A DNA stretch of 64,000 nt from assembly GCA_036677805.1 (NCBI GenBank), contig JAVBVS010000016.1, forward strand, positions 62,001-126,000, in the 5' to 3' direction. The stretch's first letter is position 1; each line of letters opens with the position of its first letter. Origin of the DNA: SIG78 sp036677805 (lineage in GTDB: Bacteria; Verrucomicrobiota; Lentisphaeria; Victivallales; Victivallaceae). The notes below the pieces were generated by a model. The model was not told the origin of the DNA and searched no databases. It saw only the letters and a list, made by a program, of their open reading frames with translations. Position numbers and translations under genes: made by a program. Positions 56,331 to 64,000 of the stretch are shown piece after piece.

Positions 56331-58184
56331 ATGTGTGGTATCGTCGCTTATACCGGCTCACGGCCGGTCATTCCGATTTTGCTCGAAGGGTTGCAGAGAC
56401 TGGAGTACCGCGGCTATGATTCGGCCGGCTTGGCGCTGTTGAGTTCCGCCGCCGGTTGCACCGCCCCGATTCTGGCGTTGAAGCAAGTCGGGAAAGTGCG
56501 TTTCCTGGCCGACAAATGCAAAGAACAGGTGCCGGACGCACTCCACGAAGCCGGCTGCGGCATTGCCCATACCCGCTGGGCCACGCATGGATTGCCGACC
56601 GAAAAAAACGCCCATCCCCACCTCAATCAGGGGGATGAATTCGCCGTCGTCCACAACGGCATTATCGAAAACTACCTCGAACTCCGGAATTATCTGACCA
56701 AGCGCGGTCATGCCTTCCGTTCCGAAACCGACAGCGAAGTGCTGGTCCATCTGATCGCCGAAAGTTATGCCGGAGATCTGCTCCAGGCGGTTGCCGCCGC
56801 CTTGTCCAAGGTCACCGGCACCTACGGCATCGCGGTCCTGAGCCGCCGCGATCCCGGCGTGATCGTCACCGCGCGCAAAGGCAGTCCGATCGTCATCGGC
56901 GTGGGCAAGAATGAAAATTTGGTCGCCAGCGATATCGCCGCCCTCGCCGCTTACACCCGGCGCGTGATCTACCTCGACGATGGCGACATCGCGCTGATCA
57001 CGCCCGATGAAGTGTCGGTGCGCACGCTCGACAACGTCCCGGTCACCCGCGAAGTGGCCAACATCGACTGGGATGTCGCCGCCGCCGAAAAGGGCGAATA
57101 CGCCCATTTCATGCTCAAGGAAATCTTCGAACAGCCGGAAGCCTTGCGTAACACCCTGCGCGGGCGCATCGACCACGAGCTCCAGAGCGCCATCTTCAAC
57201 AACTGGCTCCTGACTCCGCGCGAGATGGCCAACATCAACCGGGTGGTCATCGCCGCCTGCGGCACCAGCATGCACGCCGGCATGGTCGGCGAATATTTCT
57301 TCGAAGATATCGCGGGCATTCCCGCCGAAGTGGCTCAGGCGGCCGAGTTCCGCTACCGCAATCCGATCCTTGAACCCAATACGCTGGTGATTCCGATCAG
57401 CCAGTCCGGCGAAACCGCCGACACCCTGGCCGCAGTCCGCGAAGCCGGAGCCAAGGGCGCCATCATCGCCGCCATCTGCAACGTCGTCGGGTCCACCATT
57501 GCGCGCGAGGCCGAACAGGTGATTTACCTCCATGCCGGCCCCGAAATCGGAGTGGCATCGACCAAGGCCTTCACCTGCCAGGTTGCGGTATTGCTGCTGC
57601 TGAGCCTGCTTTTCGGCCGTTCCCGGCGGCTCGACCGCAACCGCGGCGCCGAGCTGCTCCTCGAAATCGAACGCATCCCCGAACTGGTGCGCGAAACGCT
57701 GGATCAGGCCGATCATATCCGGCAGATCGCCAAACGCTACGCGCAATACAACAATTTCTTTTACATCGGCCGCGGTTCGCTCTATCCGACCGCGCTCGAA
57801 GGTGCGCTCAAGCTCAAAGAAATCAGCTATATCCACGCCGAAGGCTACCACGCCGCCGAACTCAAGCACGGGCCCATCGCCCTGCTCGAGGAAAAGGTGC
57901 CGGTAGTCGCTCTGGCCAATGATATTCCCGGCAAGGACAAGCTCATCGGCAACATTCAGGAATGCCGCGCCCGCAAGTCCCCGGTGATTGCCGTCGTTTC
58001 CGCCGGAGACCGGGAAATCGCCAAATTCACCGACGACATCATCACCGTGCCGCATTGCTCCCGCTTCGTTGCGCCGATTCCGACCGCGGTTGCGCTGCAA
58101 CTGCTGGCCTACATGATCGCCTGCGAACGCGGCTGCGAAGTCGACCAGCCGCGCAATCTGGCCAAAAGCGTCACGGTTGAGTAA
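56331..58184 (+). CDS. glmS: Glutamine-fructose-6-phosphate aminotransferase GlmS
   Basis: A 617-residue enzyme making glucosamine 6-phosphate for cell wall and LPS. The N-terminal glutaminase begins MCGIVAYTG, so Cys becomes residue 1 after Met removal; GYDSAGLALL and HTRWATHG follow. Two SIS domains have CGTSMHAG, PISQSGETADT, GPEIGVASTKAFTCQ and GRGSLYPTALEGALKLKEISYIHAEGY; the ending LAKSVTVE is standard. GGTGGAGG precedes the ATG at 56331. It is monocistronic, converging on the EpsI-like gene with a 14-bp overlap. Confidence 0.97.
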   Translation: MCGIVAYTGSRPVIPILLEGLQRLEYRGYDSAGLALLSSAAGCTAPILALKQVGKVRFLADKCKEQVPDALHEAGCGIAHTRWATHGLPTEKNAHPHLNQGDEFAVVHNGIIENYLELRNYLTKRGHAFRSETDSEVLVHLIAESYAGDLLQAVAAALSKVTGTYGIAVLSRRDPGVIVTARKGSPIVIGVGKNENLVASDIAALAAYTRRVIYLDDGDIALITPDEVSVRTLDNVPVTREVANIDWDVAAAEKGEYAHFMLKEIFEQPEALRNTLRGRIDHELQSAIFNNWLLTPREMANINRVVIAACGTSMHAGMVGEYFFEDIAGIPAEVAQAAEFRYRNPILEPNTLVIPISQSGETADTLAAVREAGAKGAIIAAICNVVGSTIAREAEQVIYLHAGPEIGVASTKAFTCQVAVLLLLSLLFGRSRRLDRNRGAELLLEIERIPELVRETLDQADHIRQIAKRYAQYNNFFYIGRGSLYPTALEGALKLKEISYIHAEGYHAAELKHGPIALLEEKVPVVALANDIPGKDKLIGNIQECRARKSPVIAVVSAGDREIAKFTDDIITVPHCSRFVAPIPTAVALQLLAYMIACERGCEVDQPRNLAKSVTVE

Positions 58185-59295
58185 CCGCCGCGACTGGCGG
58201 CGACAGGAAGTGATCCAGAAAATTGCCGAGTCGGGCCCGGGCTTCGTCCCGGTCGTCCGGCATCGGCGTCATGAGCTGGTAACCGACCCAATTCGTTCCC
58301 GGACGCCAACGCCGGCGGAAACTCAGAAAGTTTCCGCTTGAATTTTTGGGGCCGACATACCAGGAATAGAGCAGCCAGAGGCGGCTCCTGATGCGGACGG
58401 TCAATTCCTGCACCGCAATGTCGCCATACCGGGTCGAAACCATATATTCCGCACCGATTCCGACGAGAGCGCCGCTGCCGCGCAGACAAAGTTCGACCGG
58501 ATGGATCGAATGAATGTCGGAACCGACTTCCACCGCAACGCAGTACAGCACCTGACTGTTGTTGAAAAATATTTTTTTGACAAGCCGGTTGTCGCCGAAA
58601 AAAGAAAGTTCCGCTTCCCCGGGCAATTCCACCGCGCCCAGCCAGGGACCGCTTTTATTGGACTCCATATTGAGCTTGAGCGGCAGACCGTACTCCGCCT
58701 TGCGGGTGCCGAGCAGCAACAGCACGGCCAACAGCAGCGTTGCCGCCGGATACCACAGCCGGTACAATGGCGGAATGCGGCCCGGCCCCATCCATACGAA
58801 CCATCCCGTCAGCACGGCGGCCGGCAGGAGTTTGGATTGCAATCCGGTCAGCCGTTCCGACAGCCACGGAATATCGGCGCCCTTGAGGAAATACTCGCAC
58901 CAGTAGGAGCTTGACGGCAACGCCAGCAGCAGCAGCCCGGTAATCGGAAGCAGTCCCGTCCAGCAGCGCATTCCCCAGACCACGCCGGCCGTTCCCGAGG
59001 CCAGAATCAATCCTCCGGCAAGATAAACCGTGGTGATATTCCCGTACCAGCCGGCAAGCAATACCGCACCGCCGGCGGCTACGACGAAAAGCGCCCGCCA
59101 ATCCCAATTGCCGCGCCACCGTTTCCACCAGTGCCAGCCGCCGACAATCAGCAGCAGCGCCGCAGCTTCGAACAGCCAGTCCCACCGATCCAGCGGCGAA
59201 GTCCGCCGCGCATGGAGCAGATATTGCCAATGCAATCCATAGGGCAGCGCGCCGAGCAGCAGCACCCCCCATCCGAGCAAGCGATATTTCATCAT
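58171..59295 (-). CDS. EpsI-like exosortase-associated membrane protein
   Basis: A 374-residue protein. About seven hydrophobic segments (about 5-225) precede a soluble C-terminal domain (about 230-365) with the EpsI/DUF3485 pattern: WLGAVELPGEAELSFFGDN, then YCVAVEVGSDIHSIHPVELCLRGSGA, where H-x2-H-P-x-E-x-C is the family signature. EpsI proteins accompany exosortases and take part in surface polysaccharide or substrate handling. In many organisms the domain is free or fused to exosortase; here it carries its own membrane part. The ATG (59295) overlaps the exosortase stop by 4 bp, with AAGGAG 8 bases before. The 3' end overlaps glmS by 14 bp. Confidence 0.83.
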   Translation of the reverse strand: MMKYRLLGWGVLLLGALPYGLHWQYLLHARRTSPLDRWDWLFEAAALLLIVGGWHWWKRWRGNWDWRALFVVAAGGAVLLAGWYGNITTVYLAGGLILASGTAGVVWGMRCWTGLLPITGLLLLALPSSSYWCEYFLKGADIPWLSERLTGLQSKLLPAAVLTGWFVWMGPGRIPPLYRLWYPAATLLLAVLLLLGTRKAEYGLPLKLNMESNKSGPWLGAVELPGEAELSFFGDNRLVKKIFFNNSQVLYCVAVEVGSDIHSIHPVELCLRGSGALVGIGAEYMVSTRYGDIAVQELTVRIRSRLWLLYSWYVGPKNSSGNFLSFRRRWRPGTNWVGYQLMTPMPDDRDEARARLGNFLDHFLSPPVAAVTQP

Positions 59296-60158
59296 TTTGG
59301 CGGCTCCTTCTGATCCGGCGTCCTCAGCATCCGGAACCATGTACCCAGGCCCCCGGTAATGCCGATCACCGCCAGCAGCATCGCAAACCCGAAAACGGAA
59401 TGCAGCGGTTCATCGAACGCCCGGATGCCGCCCAGAGCATAACAGAGCGTCACCACCGACAGCCGTACGGCATTGAGCACCACAATCACCGGCAGCATGA
59501 TGCCGTAGAGCAAACCCTGCAGCCACAGCGGCAGTTTCGTCCGCGCCACAATCGCCCAGCCCAGAATCAGCATGGCTTCCAGCAGCTCCACTCCGCTGCA
59601 CGCCGTCGTCACCGCAATGGTTTCACTGCCGATATAAATCATGGTCCCACGGCCCACGGCGCTGAACCCGGAGAGATTCATCAACTCCACCGCCAGCAGC
59701 GTACCGGCCCGGCTCATCGGATAACTCAAAAGCCAGTAAAAGGTCTCCTGCGAAACCACCAGCACCGTAAGGACCAGCCCGGGCAGCAGCAGCCGCCAGG
59801 CCAGCCGTCTCGAACCTCTCCAGGCGCAGAACCCCTCCCACCACAGAAACATCGTCCAGCTCACGGACAGGCTGCCGGTGCCCTCGTGCCATGCCGCAAG
59901 GCCGGCCACCGTCAACGCCGCCAGAATCAAGCCTCCGGCCAATCCCAAATCGGGCCGTACGGGGGTCGGATCCCGCCTTTCCTTCCGCCATGCCGCAATC
60001 CCCAGCCAGACGCCCCATCCCCAGAACATCCAGAGACCGCCATGGCCGCCGGAAGGCACCACCAGCCAGACGAACAGCACCAGCGCCATCAGGAAAAAGC
60101 AGCCGAAGACTACCTTGTTGCCACTGCCTGAAAAATACCCCATCTGTTTCATGGTCAA
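59292..60158 (-). CDS. Exosortase
   Basis: A 288-residue polytopic membrane protein with the three exosortase catalytic residues in order: Cys in TTACSGVELLEAM, Arg in LNAVRLSVVTL and His in EPLHSVFGFAML. About eight transmembrane segments fit the family. Exosortases cleave a C-terminal sorting signal of exported proteins and are thought to attach them to the envelope. The subtype cannot be given. The ATG at 60158 overlaps the TPR stop by 4 bp, and the EpsI-like gene follows by another 4-bp overlap, so all three are coupled. Confidence 0.9.
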   Translation of the reverse strand: MTMKQMGYFSGSGNKVVFGCFFLMALVLFVWLVVPSGGHGGLWMFWGWGVWLGIAAWRKERRDPTPVRPDLGLAGGLILAALTVAGLAAWHEGTGSLSVSWTMFLWWEGFCAWRGSRRLAWRLLLPGLVLTVLVVSQETFYWLLSYPMSRAGTLLAVELMNLSGFSAVGRGTMIYIGSETIAVTTACSGVELLEAMLILGWAIVARTKLPLWLQGLLYGIMLPVIVVLNAVRLSVVTLCYALGGIRAFDEPLHSVFGFAMLLAVIGITGGLGTWFRMLRTPDQKEPPK

Positions 60159-62246
60159 CGTTTCTCCGCGGATTTCACCGGCGGTTTCACCAAGGCCGGC
60201 GGTTTCGGCAAAGCCGGCCGCTCCGCCTCCGCTGCCCGGCGGTCCAGACAGGCACGGGCCGCGGGATCGGCCGGATCCAGCGCCACCGCCTGGGTCGCCA
60301 AGGTCAACGCGGCTTCATATCGTCCCAATTTCGCATGGATTTCCGACATGGCCACCGGAATGCCGGGGTCGTTCGGATACGATTTCCGCAGTTGTTCATA
60401 CTCCTTCAACGCGGCATCGTGATCACCGCAACGCGCCATAAGCTCGGCCCGGCGCAACCGGATTTCCGTCGTTTCCGGCAACAGGCGCAAAATGGCCAGC
60501 GCTTCCCGATAACATTGCAGCGCCTGCTCCTTCCGGCCCATCCGGTCCGCAATCCGCGCCTTCAACAGGGTTTGCGCATAGCGATTTTCCGGTGTATCCG
60601 GCAGCTGCTCGAATAACCCCTCCGCCCCGGCGAAATCGCCCGATTGCAGCAGAATCCCCGACAGCACCTCGATCACGCCGGGATCGGCCGGATTCCGCTC
60701 ATACAATTCCCGGCAGAGCTTCTCTGCCCCGGTCGCATCGCCGCTGCCGGACATGGCCTCGGCCATGCCCAGCAGATATTCCCGTTTCGCCGGCAGGCGT
60801 TTGAAATAAACCAGACTCTCCGCATACTGCCGTATTGCCAGCAGCGACCGCGCCATGATCGCCAGCGCCGGTTCGGATTCCGGCTGGCGTTGCAATACCT
60901 GTGCGGCCATCCGGCGCGCCATGCCGTAGTCATGCGCCGCGAAACGGCTCCCCATCTCGGTCAGCCGGGCGATCTGCGCTTCGGGTGTCTCCGGCGCCAG
61001 CAGCGGCAATATCATCTGCGCCACCTTCCCGGCCGCCGCAATCCGGTTTTCCCGGTTCAGTTTTTCCAGCAACGGCCAGAGCATGGCCGCCATTTGAGTA
61101 CGAGCCACCCGATCCGGAGCAGTCCCCAGCAGCATCCTGCCGGCCGCATCCAGCGCCGCGAAGTCGTCGGACCGCGCCGCAACGGCGAATTTCATCAGCT
61201 GGTAAAGCCGCCGGGACTGAAAGCTGACGCACAAGGAGAGCAGGCTGTCCAACCGGTCGTAGCTGCCCTGCATATAAGCCAAGAGCGCATCGCAATAATA
61301 ACCGGTTTCGAGATCCAGTTTGTTTTCGGCCTTCAGTGAGCCGCGAAGTTTGCGCAGTGCGTCGAGTTGATCCCCGGCGGCGTAAATTTCGGCCAGATCG
61401 GCCGTCGCCAGACGCTTGTAGGGGTTGAACTCCAGTTCCTGCTCCAGATAGTATGCGGCCTGGGCATATTCGCCGCGCGCCCGGTAGAAACGGCCCAATT
61501 GATAGGCGGTCAATTCCGGTTGCAGCGCAAAAGCCGCTTTATAATATGTTTCCGCCGCCGGCGGATCATTTTGCCGTTCGGCGATTTCCCCCAAAGCGAA
61601 ATTGGCACACCAGCGTGTTTCGGAATTCTGCTCTTCCGGTCCGGCGTATTTCAGAAAGATATCCCGCGCCGGCATCCAGTCACCCCGATTCAAATCCAGG
61701 ACGGCGGAGATCACCGCAAACCAGTCGCGATACGGCTCCGATTTTGCTTCGGGCTTTTTTTCAAGCCGCTTCAGCAACGTCTGAGCATCATCGTTCCTTC
61801 CGACAAAGGCCAGAGCGCGCAACAGGAGCACCCGTTCCCGGAAGTCCAATTCGTCCCGCCGCCCGCCGAGCAAAGCAATGACATCCTGATATTGTCCGGC
61901 CTGCAACAGCGCCTGCCGGTATGAATATCGGGCTTCGCGGTCATTCGGACTGAGCGCCGAAATCCGCCCCAGAGCCATTGCCATGTTCAGAAAACGGCGC
62001 CGTTCCCGCGCTCTCTCCGCCAGCAGCCGGTAAATCTCGATCCGGTCCGGATAGCGCTGGGTCAGCCGCAACAGAAGCCATTCGGCATCGTTCCCCTTTC
62101 CCAGCTTCATCAGCCGGTCGACGCGCGCCAGCTCGGCCTTCAGCGACCGGCTCCACCAGAGATGAACGCCGAGCCACGCCATGCCGGTGAAGAAAATCAC
62201 CGCCGCCAGCGTAACCAGGAAAATCATTATGGCTCTCTTGCGCATC
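60155..62246 (-). CDS. Membrane-anchored TPR repeat protein of the exosortase locus
   Basis: A 696-residue protein with an N-terminal transmembrane helix (about 7-27) and many tetratricopeptide repeats from about 40 to 660 (for example FALQPELTAYQLGRFYRARGEY, NPADPGVIEVLSGILLQSGDF and RAELMARCGDHDAALKEYEQL). TPR proteins of the PrsT type accompany PEP-CTERM/exosortase systems. The frame is open to 62284, but that GTG/ATG lies in the T-run of the preceding terminator; the ATG at 62246, behind GGGGGCG, gives MRKRAIMIFLV, a natural membrane start. It ends in a Pro/Lys-rich tail. Confidence 0.85.
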
Positions 62247-62284
62247 GCCCCCGCCGTTTCCGTTCCGGAACACCGGAACATCAC

Positions 62285-62329
62285 AAAAAAACCGGTTCGC
62301 CGGGTAATTTCATCATCCCGGCAAACCGG
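62285..62329 (-). terminator. Terminator of the candidate substrate gene
   Basis: On the minus strand CCGGTTTGCCGGG, 12-base loop, CCCGGCGAACCGG and seven T. A 13-bp stem with one mismatch, 33 bases after the stop at 62363. Some readthrough into the TPR gene is possible. Confidence 0.87.
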
Positions 62330-62362
62330 ACATCCCGCGAAATTTTCATGAAAGACCGGTTT

Positions 62363-63019
62363 CTATGCCGCCGCCCGCTTTCGCGCCCACGGACGCAGCC
62401 AGATCACCGCCAGCACCACGGCCCCGAAAATCAGACTGACCAGCATTCCCGGAAGCGATCCCTGCGCAGGCCCGGGCCGCGGCTGGCCGGACACTTCAAA
62501 GTAAAAATCGCTGGCGGTATCGAGCTGGCCGGGCTTGACCGGGCTGTAACCGCCGCCATAGCCGCCGAACCCCAAAACCATCTGCAGGTTGCCGCTGCCG
62601 TTGTTCTCGACATAGGCGGCTTTGCGATCATTGCCTTTTTCTTCATCGTAAATGGATTCGAGCATGGTGCCGTCTTCGGTCTTCATCCAGAACGCCACCT
62701 GCTGCCCCGCGGTGAAAGTCCCCAGAGAAACCGCACTCCCGGAAGCCACCTTCGCCAGATCGAGCGTACCGCCCAGACCGGAAATCGGATCGTAGTTGGA
62801 ATCAAGTACATAATATCCGATGCTGGTGACGCCCTGGGGAATGCTTCCACCCTGAAGGCTGCGCAGGAACAACTCGCTGGAGGCGGACACGGAAGCCCCG
62901 ACCCCGGTATTCTGATTGATTGCCGAAACCGCCGCCGCTGCCGCCGAAGCCGTCCAGGAAAGACCAACCAGCAGCAAAACCGTCAGTGCCGACCGCCATA
63001 ATCCAATCCGATTGTTCAT
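62363..63019 (-). CDS. Exported protein with C-terminal membrane anchor, candidate exosortase substrate
   Basis: A 218-residue protein with a signal peptide (about 1-29, ending ASAAAAA), a mature beta-rich domain containing YYVLDSNYDPISG and GGYGGGYSPVKPG, a Pro/Gly-rich stretch (QPRPGPAQGSLPG), a transmembrane helix (about 190-208) and a basic end (RPWARKRAAA). Signal, helix and Arg cluster give the three-part layout of exosortase substrates, but the usual PEP motif is absent and SLPG lies at its place. GAGGAGGGG precedes the ATG at 63019; a longer frame to 63139 overlaps the promoter. It is transcribed toward the TPR, exosortase and EpsI-like genes. Confidence 0.7.
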   Translation of the reverse strand: MNNRIGLWRSALTVLLLVGLSWTASAAAAAVSAINQNTGVGASVSASSELFLRSLQGGSIPQGVTSIGYYVLDSNYDPISGLGGTLDLAKVASGSAVSLGTFTAGQQVAFWMKTEDGTMLESIYDEEKGNDRKAAYVENNGSGNLQMVLGFGGYGGGYSPVKPGQLDTASDFYFEVSGQPRPGPAQGSLPGMLVSLIFGAVVLAVIWLRPWARKRAAA

Positions 63020-63050
63020 TCCGACCCCTCCTCGATTGAGAACTCCCTTA

Positions 63051-63079
63051 AATATACTACACCCCGGACTTCTTTTCAA
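63051..63079 (-). promoter_or_regulatory. Promoter of the candidate substrate gene
   Basis: On the minus strand TTGAAA (63079-63074), 17 bp, TATATT (63056-63051); predicted +1 near 63044, about 25 bases before the ATG. Confidence 0.65.
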
Positions 63080-63156
63080 GGGTCGCCGCGGAAGGCACGG
63101 CCATTTTTCACCGTTTTCTTCGCGTTTCTCGCGCAGCATCAGGGAATTCTTGAAGT

Positions 63157-64000
63157 TTACGGCAGCGCGTAGAATTCACCGCGCGGCTGTTTTTCCGCCG
63201 TAATCTTGCCGGCCCGGAGCAGGAGATCGAGCCGCTGCCTGATCCGTTCCGGCGCGGCGTTGAGCGCCACCACCAGATCATCGATCGTCGAAGGCCGCCG
63301 CCCGATCAGCGCCAGAACGCCGGCGTCGAACTCATCGGTGGCCAACTCCCGGCACAACGCCGGACTGAGGTAGCGAAAGCGCCCCACCGCTTCCACCGGC
63401 ACAAAGGGTTCGAACGCGGCGATGAAACGCCGGGTGTTGGCCGCATCGGAGGGCTTGATCCAGTCGACACATCCGGGCCGGTCGAGCGTATTGAGCTGAA
63501 CCTTGGTCACGGCAAAGGTCCGGATGTACCCGGCAAAGCGCGCAATGCTCGCATCGCTGTCGTTGATCCCGGGCACGATGAACAGCTCCAGCACCACCTT
63601 GCCCGGCTGTTCGGCGCACAGCAGCCGGATGCCTTCGGCCAGAGTTTCGACCGTCACTCCCGGCGCGGGACGGTTGATGCGGATCAATTCCTCGTCGTTG
63701 GAAGCGTCGAAATTCGGCATGATCAGATCGATTTCGGCGATGTCGCGGCGCAACGCCTCGTCCCGCAGCAACGTGCCGTTGGTCAACAGACAAATTTTAT
63801 ACTGCGGATATTTCCGCTTCACGAAACGCGCCACATCGCCGATCCGGGAGTTGAGCGTCGGCTCCCCCGCGCCGGAAAAAGTGATATAGTCAAGCTCGGG
63901 GCCGCGGCTCAGGAAAGCGTCAAGCTCCGCGATCACCGCGTCGACCGGCACATATTCGCGCCGGGCCAGCGTAAGTTCGGTAGTGACTCCGGCCTCGCAG
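63157..64000 (-). CDS. Radical SAM protein with C-terminal winged helix, 5' truncated
   Basis: The frame is open to the end of the window, so the start lies outside. The first visible residues CEAGVTTELTLARREYVP follow the pattern after a radical SAM cysteine cluster; the initial Cys is probably the last of the three that bind the 4Fe-4S cluster, with the other two outside. DYITFSGAGEPTLNS (GGEPT-like), LLTNGTLLRD and FIVPGINDSD are typical of the wybutosine-like (TYW1/COG0731-related) group. The C-terminal part (about the last 75 residues: GRRPSTIDDLVVALNAAPERIRQRLDLLLRAGKI) is a winged helix. The GTG at 63951 is not the true start. Substrate unknown. Confidence 0.85.
   Translation of the reverse strand, partial: CEAGVTTELTLARREYVPVDAVIAELDAFLSRGPELDYITFSGAGEPTLNSRIGDVARFVKRKYPQYKICLLTNGTLLRDEALRRDIAEIDLIMPNFDASNDEELIRINRPAPGVTVETLAEGIRLLCAEQPGKVVLELFIVPGINDSDASIARFAGYIRTFAVTKVQLNTLDRPGCVDWIKPSDAANTRRFIAAFEPFVPVEAVGRFRYLSPALCRELATDEFDAGVLALIGRRPSTIDDLVVALNAAPERIRQRLDLLLRAGKITAEKQPRGEFYALP

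Noticed and set aside
1..64000. Mobile elements, prophage, toxin-antitoxin pairs, CRISPR arrays
   Set aside because: No transposase, integrase, phage structural gene, terminal repeats or regularly spaced repeats were found; gene content and base composition look uniform.

Overview
The window is a GC-rich chromosomal segment that reads as a Lentisphaerota (Victivallales-like) or closely related PVC-superphylum bacterium. The main clues are four pseudopilin-like proteins of the FTLIELLVVIAIIAIL type, three of them with a clear H-x9-DG C-terminal motif, a K+-dependent membrane pyrophosphatase, an exosortase/EpsI module, several Gfo/Idh/MocA oxidoreductases and a carbohydrate-centred gene content. 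No insertion sequence, prophage, integrase or CRISPR array is visible. Gene density is high, many neighbours overlap by the 4 bp ATGA, and long antisense shadow ORFs are common because of the base composition.

Layout. 0-2 kb: a truncated MraZ-like regulator, a small membrane protein, a secreted MsrB-MsrA fusion and two identical tandem tRNA-Asp genes. 2-5.9 kb: a divergent AraC regulator / Gfo-Idh-MocA pair, then an AlbA_2 protein and a lipoprotein. 6-10.3 kb: two consecutive SPFH membrane proteins with vault-like N-terminal repeats, coupled to a GNAT acetyltransferase. 10.3-25.8 kb: a carbohydrate island. It holds two fucose/arabinose-isomerase-like proteins, an AraC regulator with a consensus promoter placed on its start codon, an overlapping aminotransferase-kinase-amidohydrolase-isomerase operon, and a divergent DeoR operon that contains an oxidoreductase, a hexapeptide acyltransferase, two pseudopilins and a large secreted glycosidase-like protein. 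25.9-33 kb: a serine hydrolase, ribF-(membrane HTH coiled-coil)-ruvC, coaD-yceD-rpe-SDR, and rex.

33-42 kb: lysS followed by a GDSL esterase and two duplicated alpha/beta esterases; divergently hppA, sharing a palindromic -35 element with lysS; then a pseudopilin and an atypical receiver/kinase/zinc-ribbon membrane protein. 42-48.4 kb: a SIMPL protein and a VWA-VWA-histidine kinase-OmpR regulator operon with 11-bp direct repeats upstream. 48.5-56 kb: gdhA, rlmH, a small secreted protein, a pseudopilin, a DUF2946-like protein, and an aspartate aminotransferase-lipoprotein-lexA-ankyrin operon. 56-64 kb: glmS, then a minus-strand exosortase locus (candidate substrate, TPR protein, exosortase, EpsI-like protein) and a truncated radical SAM protein.

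Promoter-like sites recur as TTGACA or TTGCAA, 16-18 bp, then TATCTT / TATACT / TATATT. The best candidates for something new are the SPFH pair with vault-like repeats, the DNA-binding, membrane-spanning coiled-coil protein next to ruvC, the VWA signalling operon, the exosortase cluster with a non-standard C-terminal signal, and the bidirectional lysS/hppA promoter. All functional calls come from reading motifs by eye; no database search was run.
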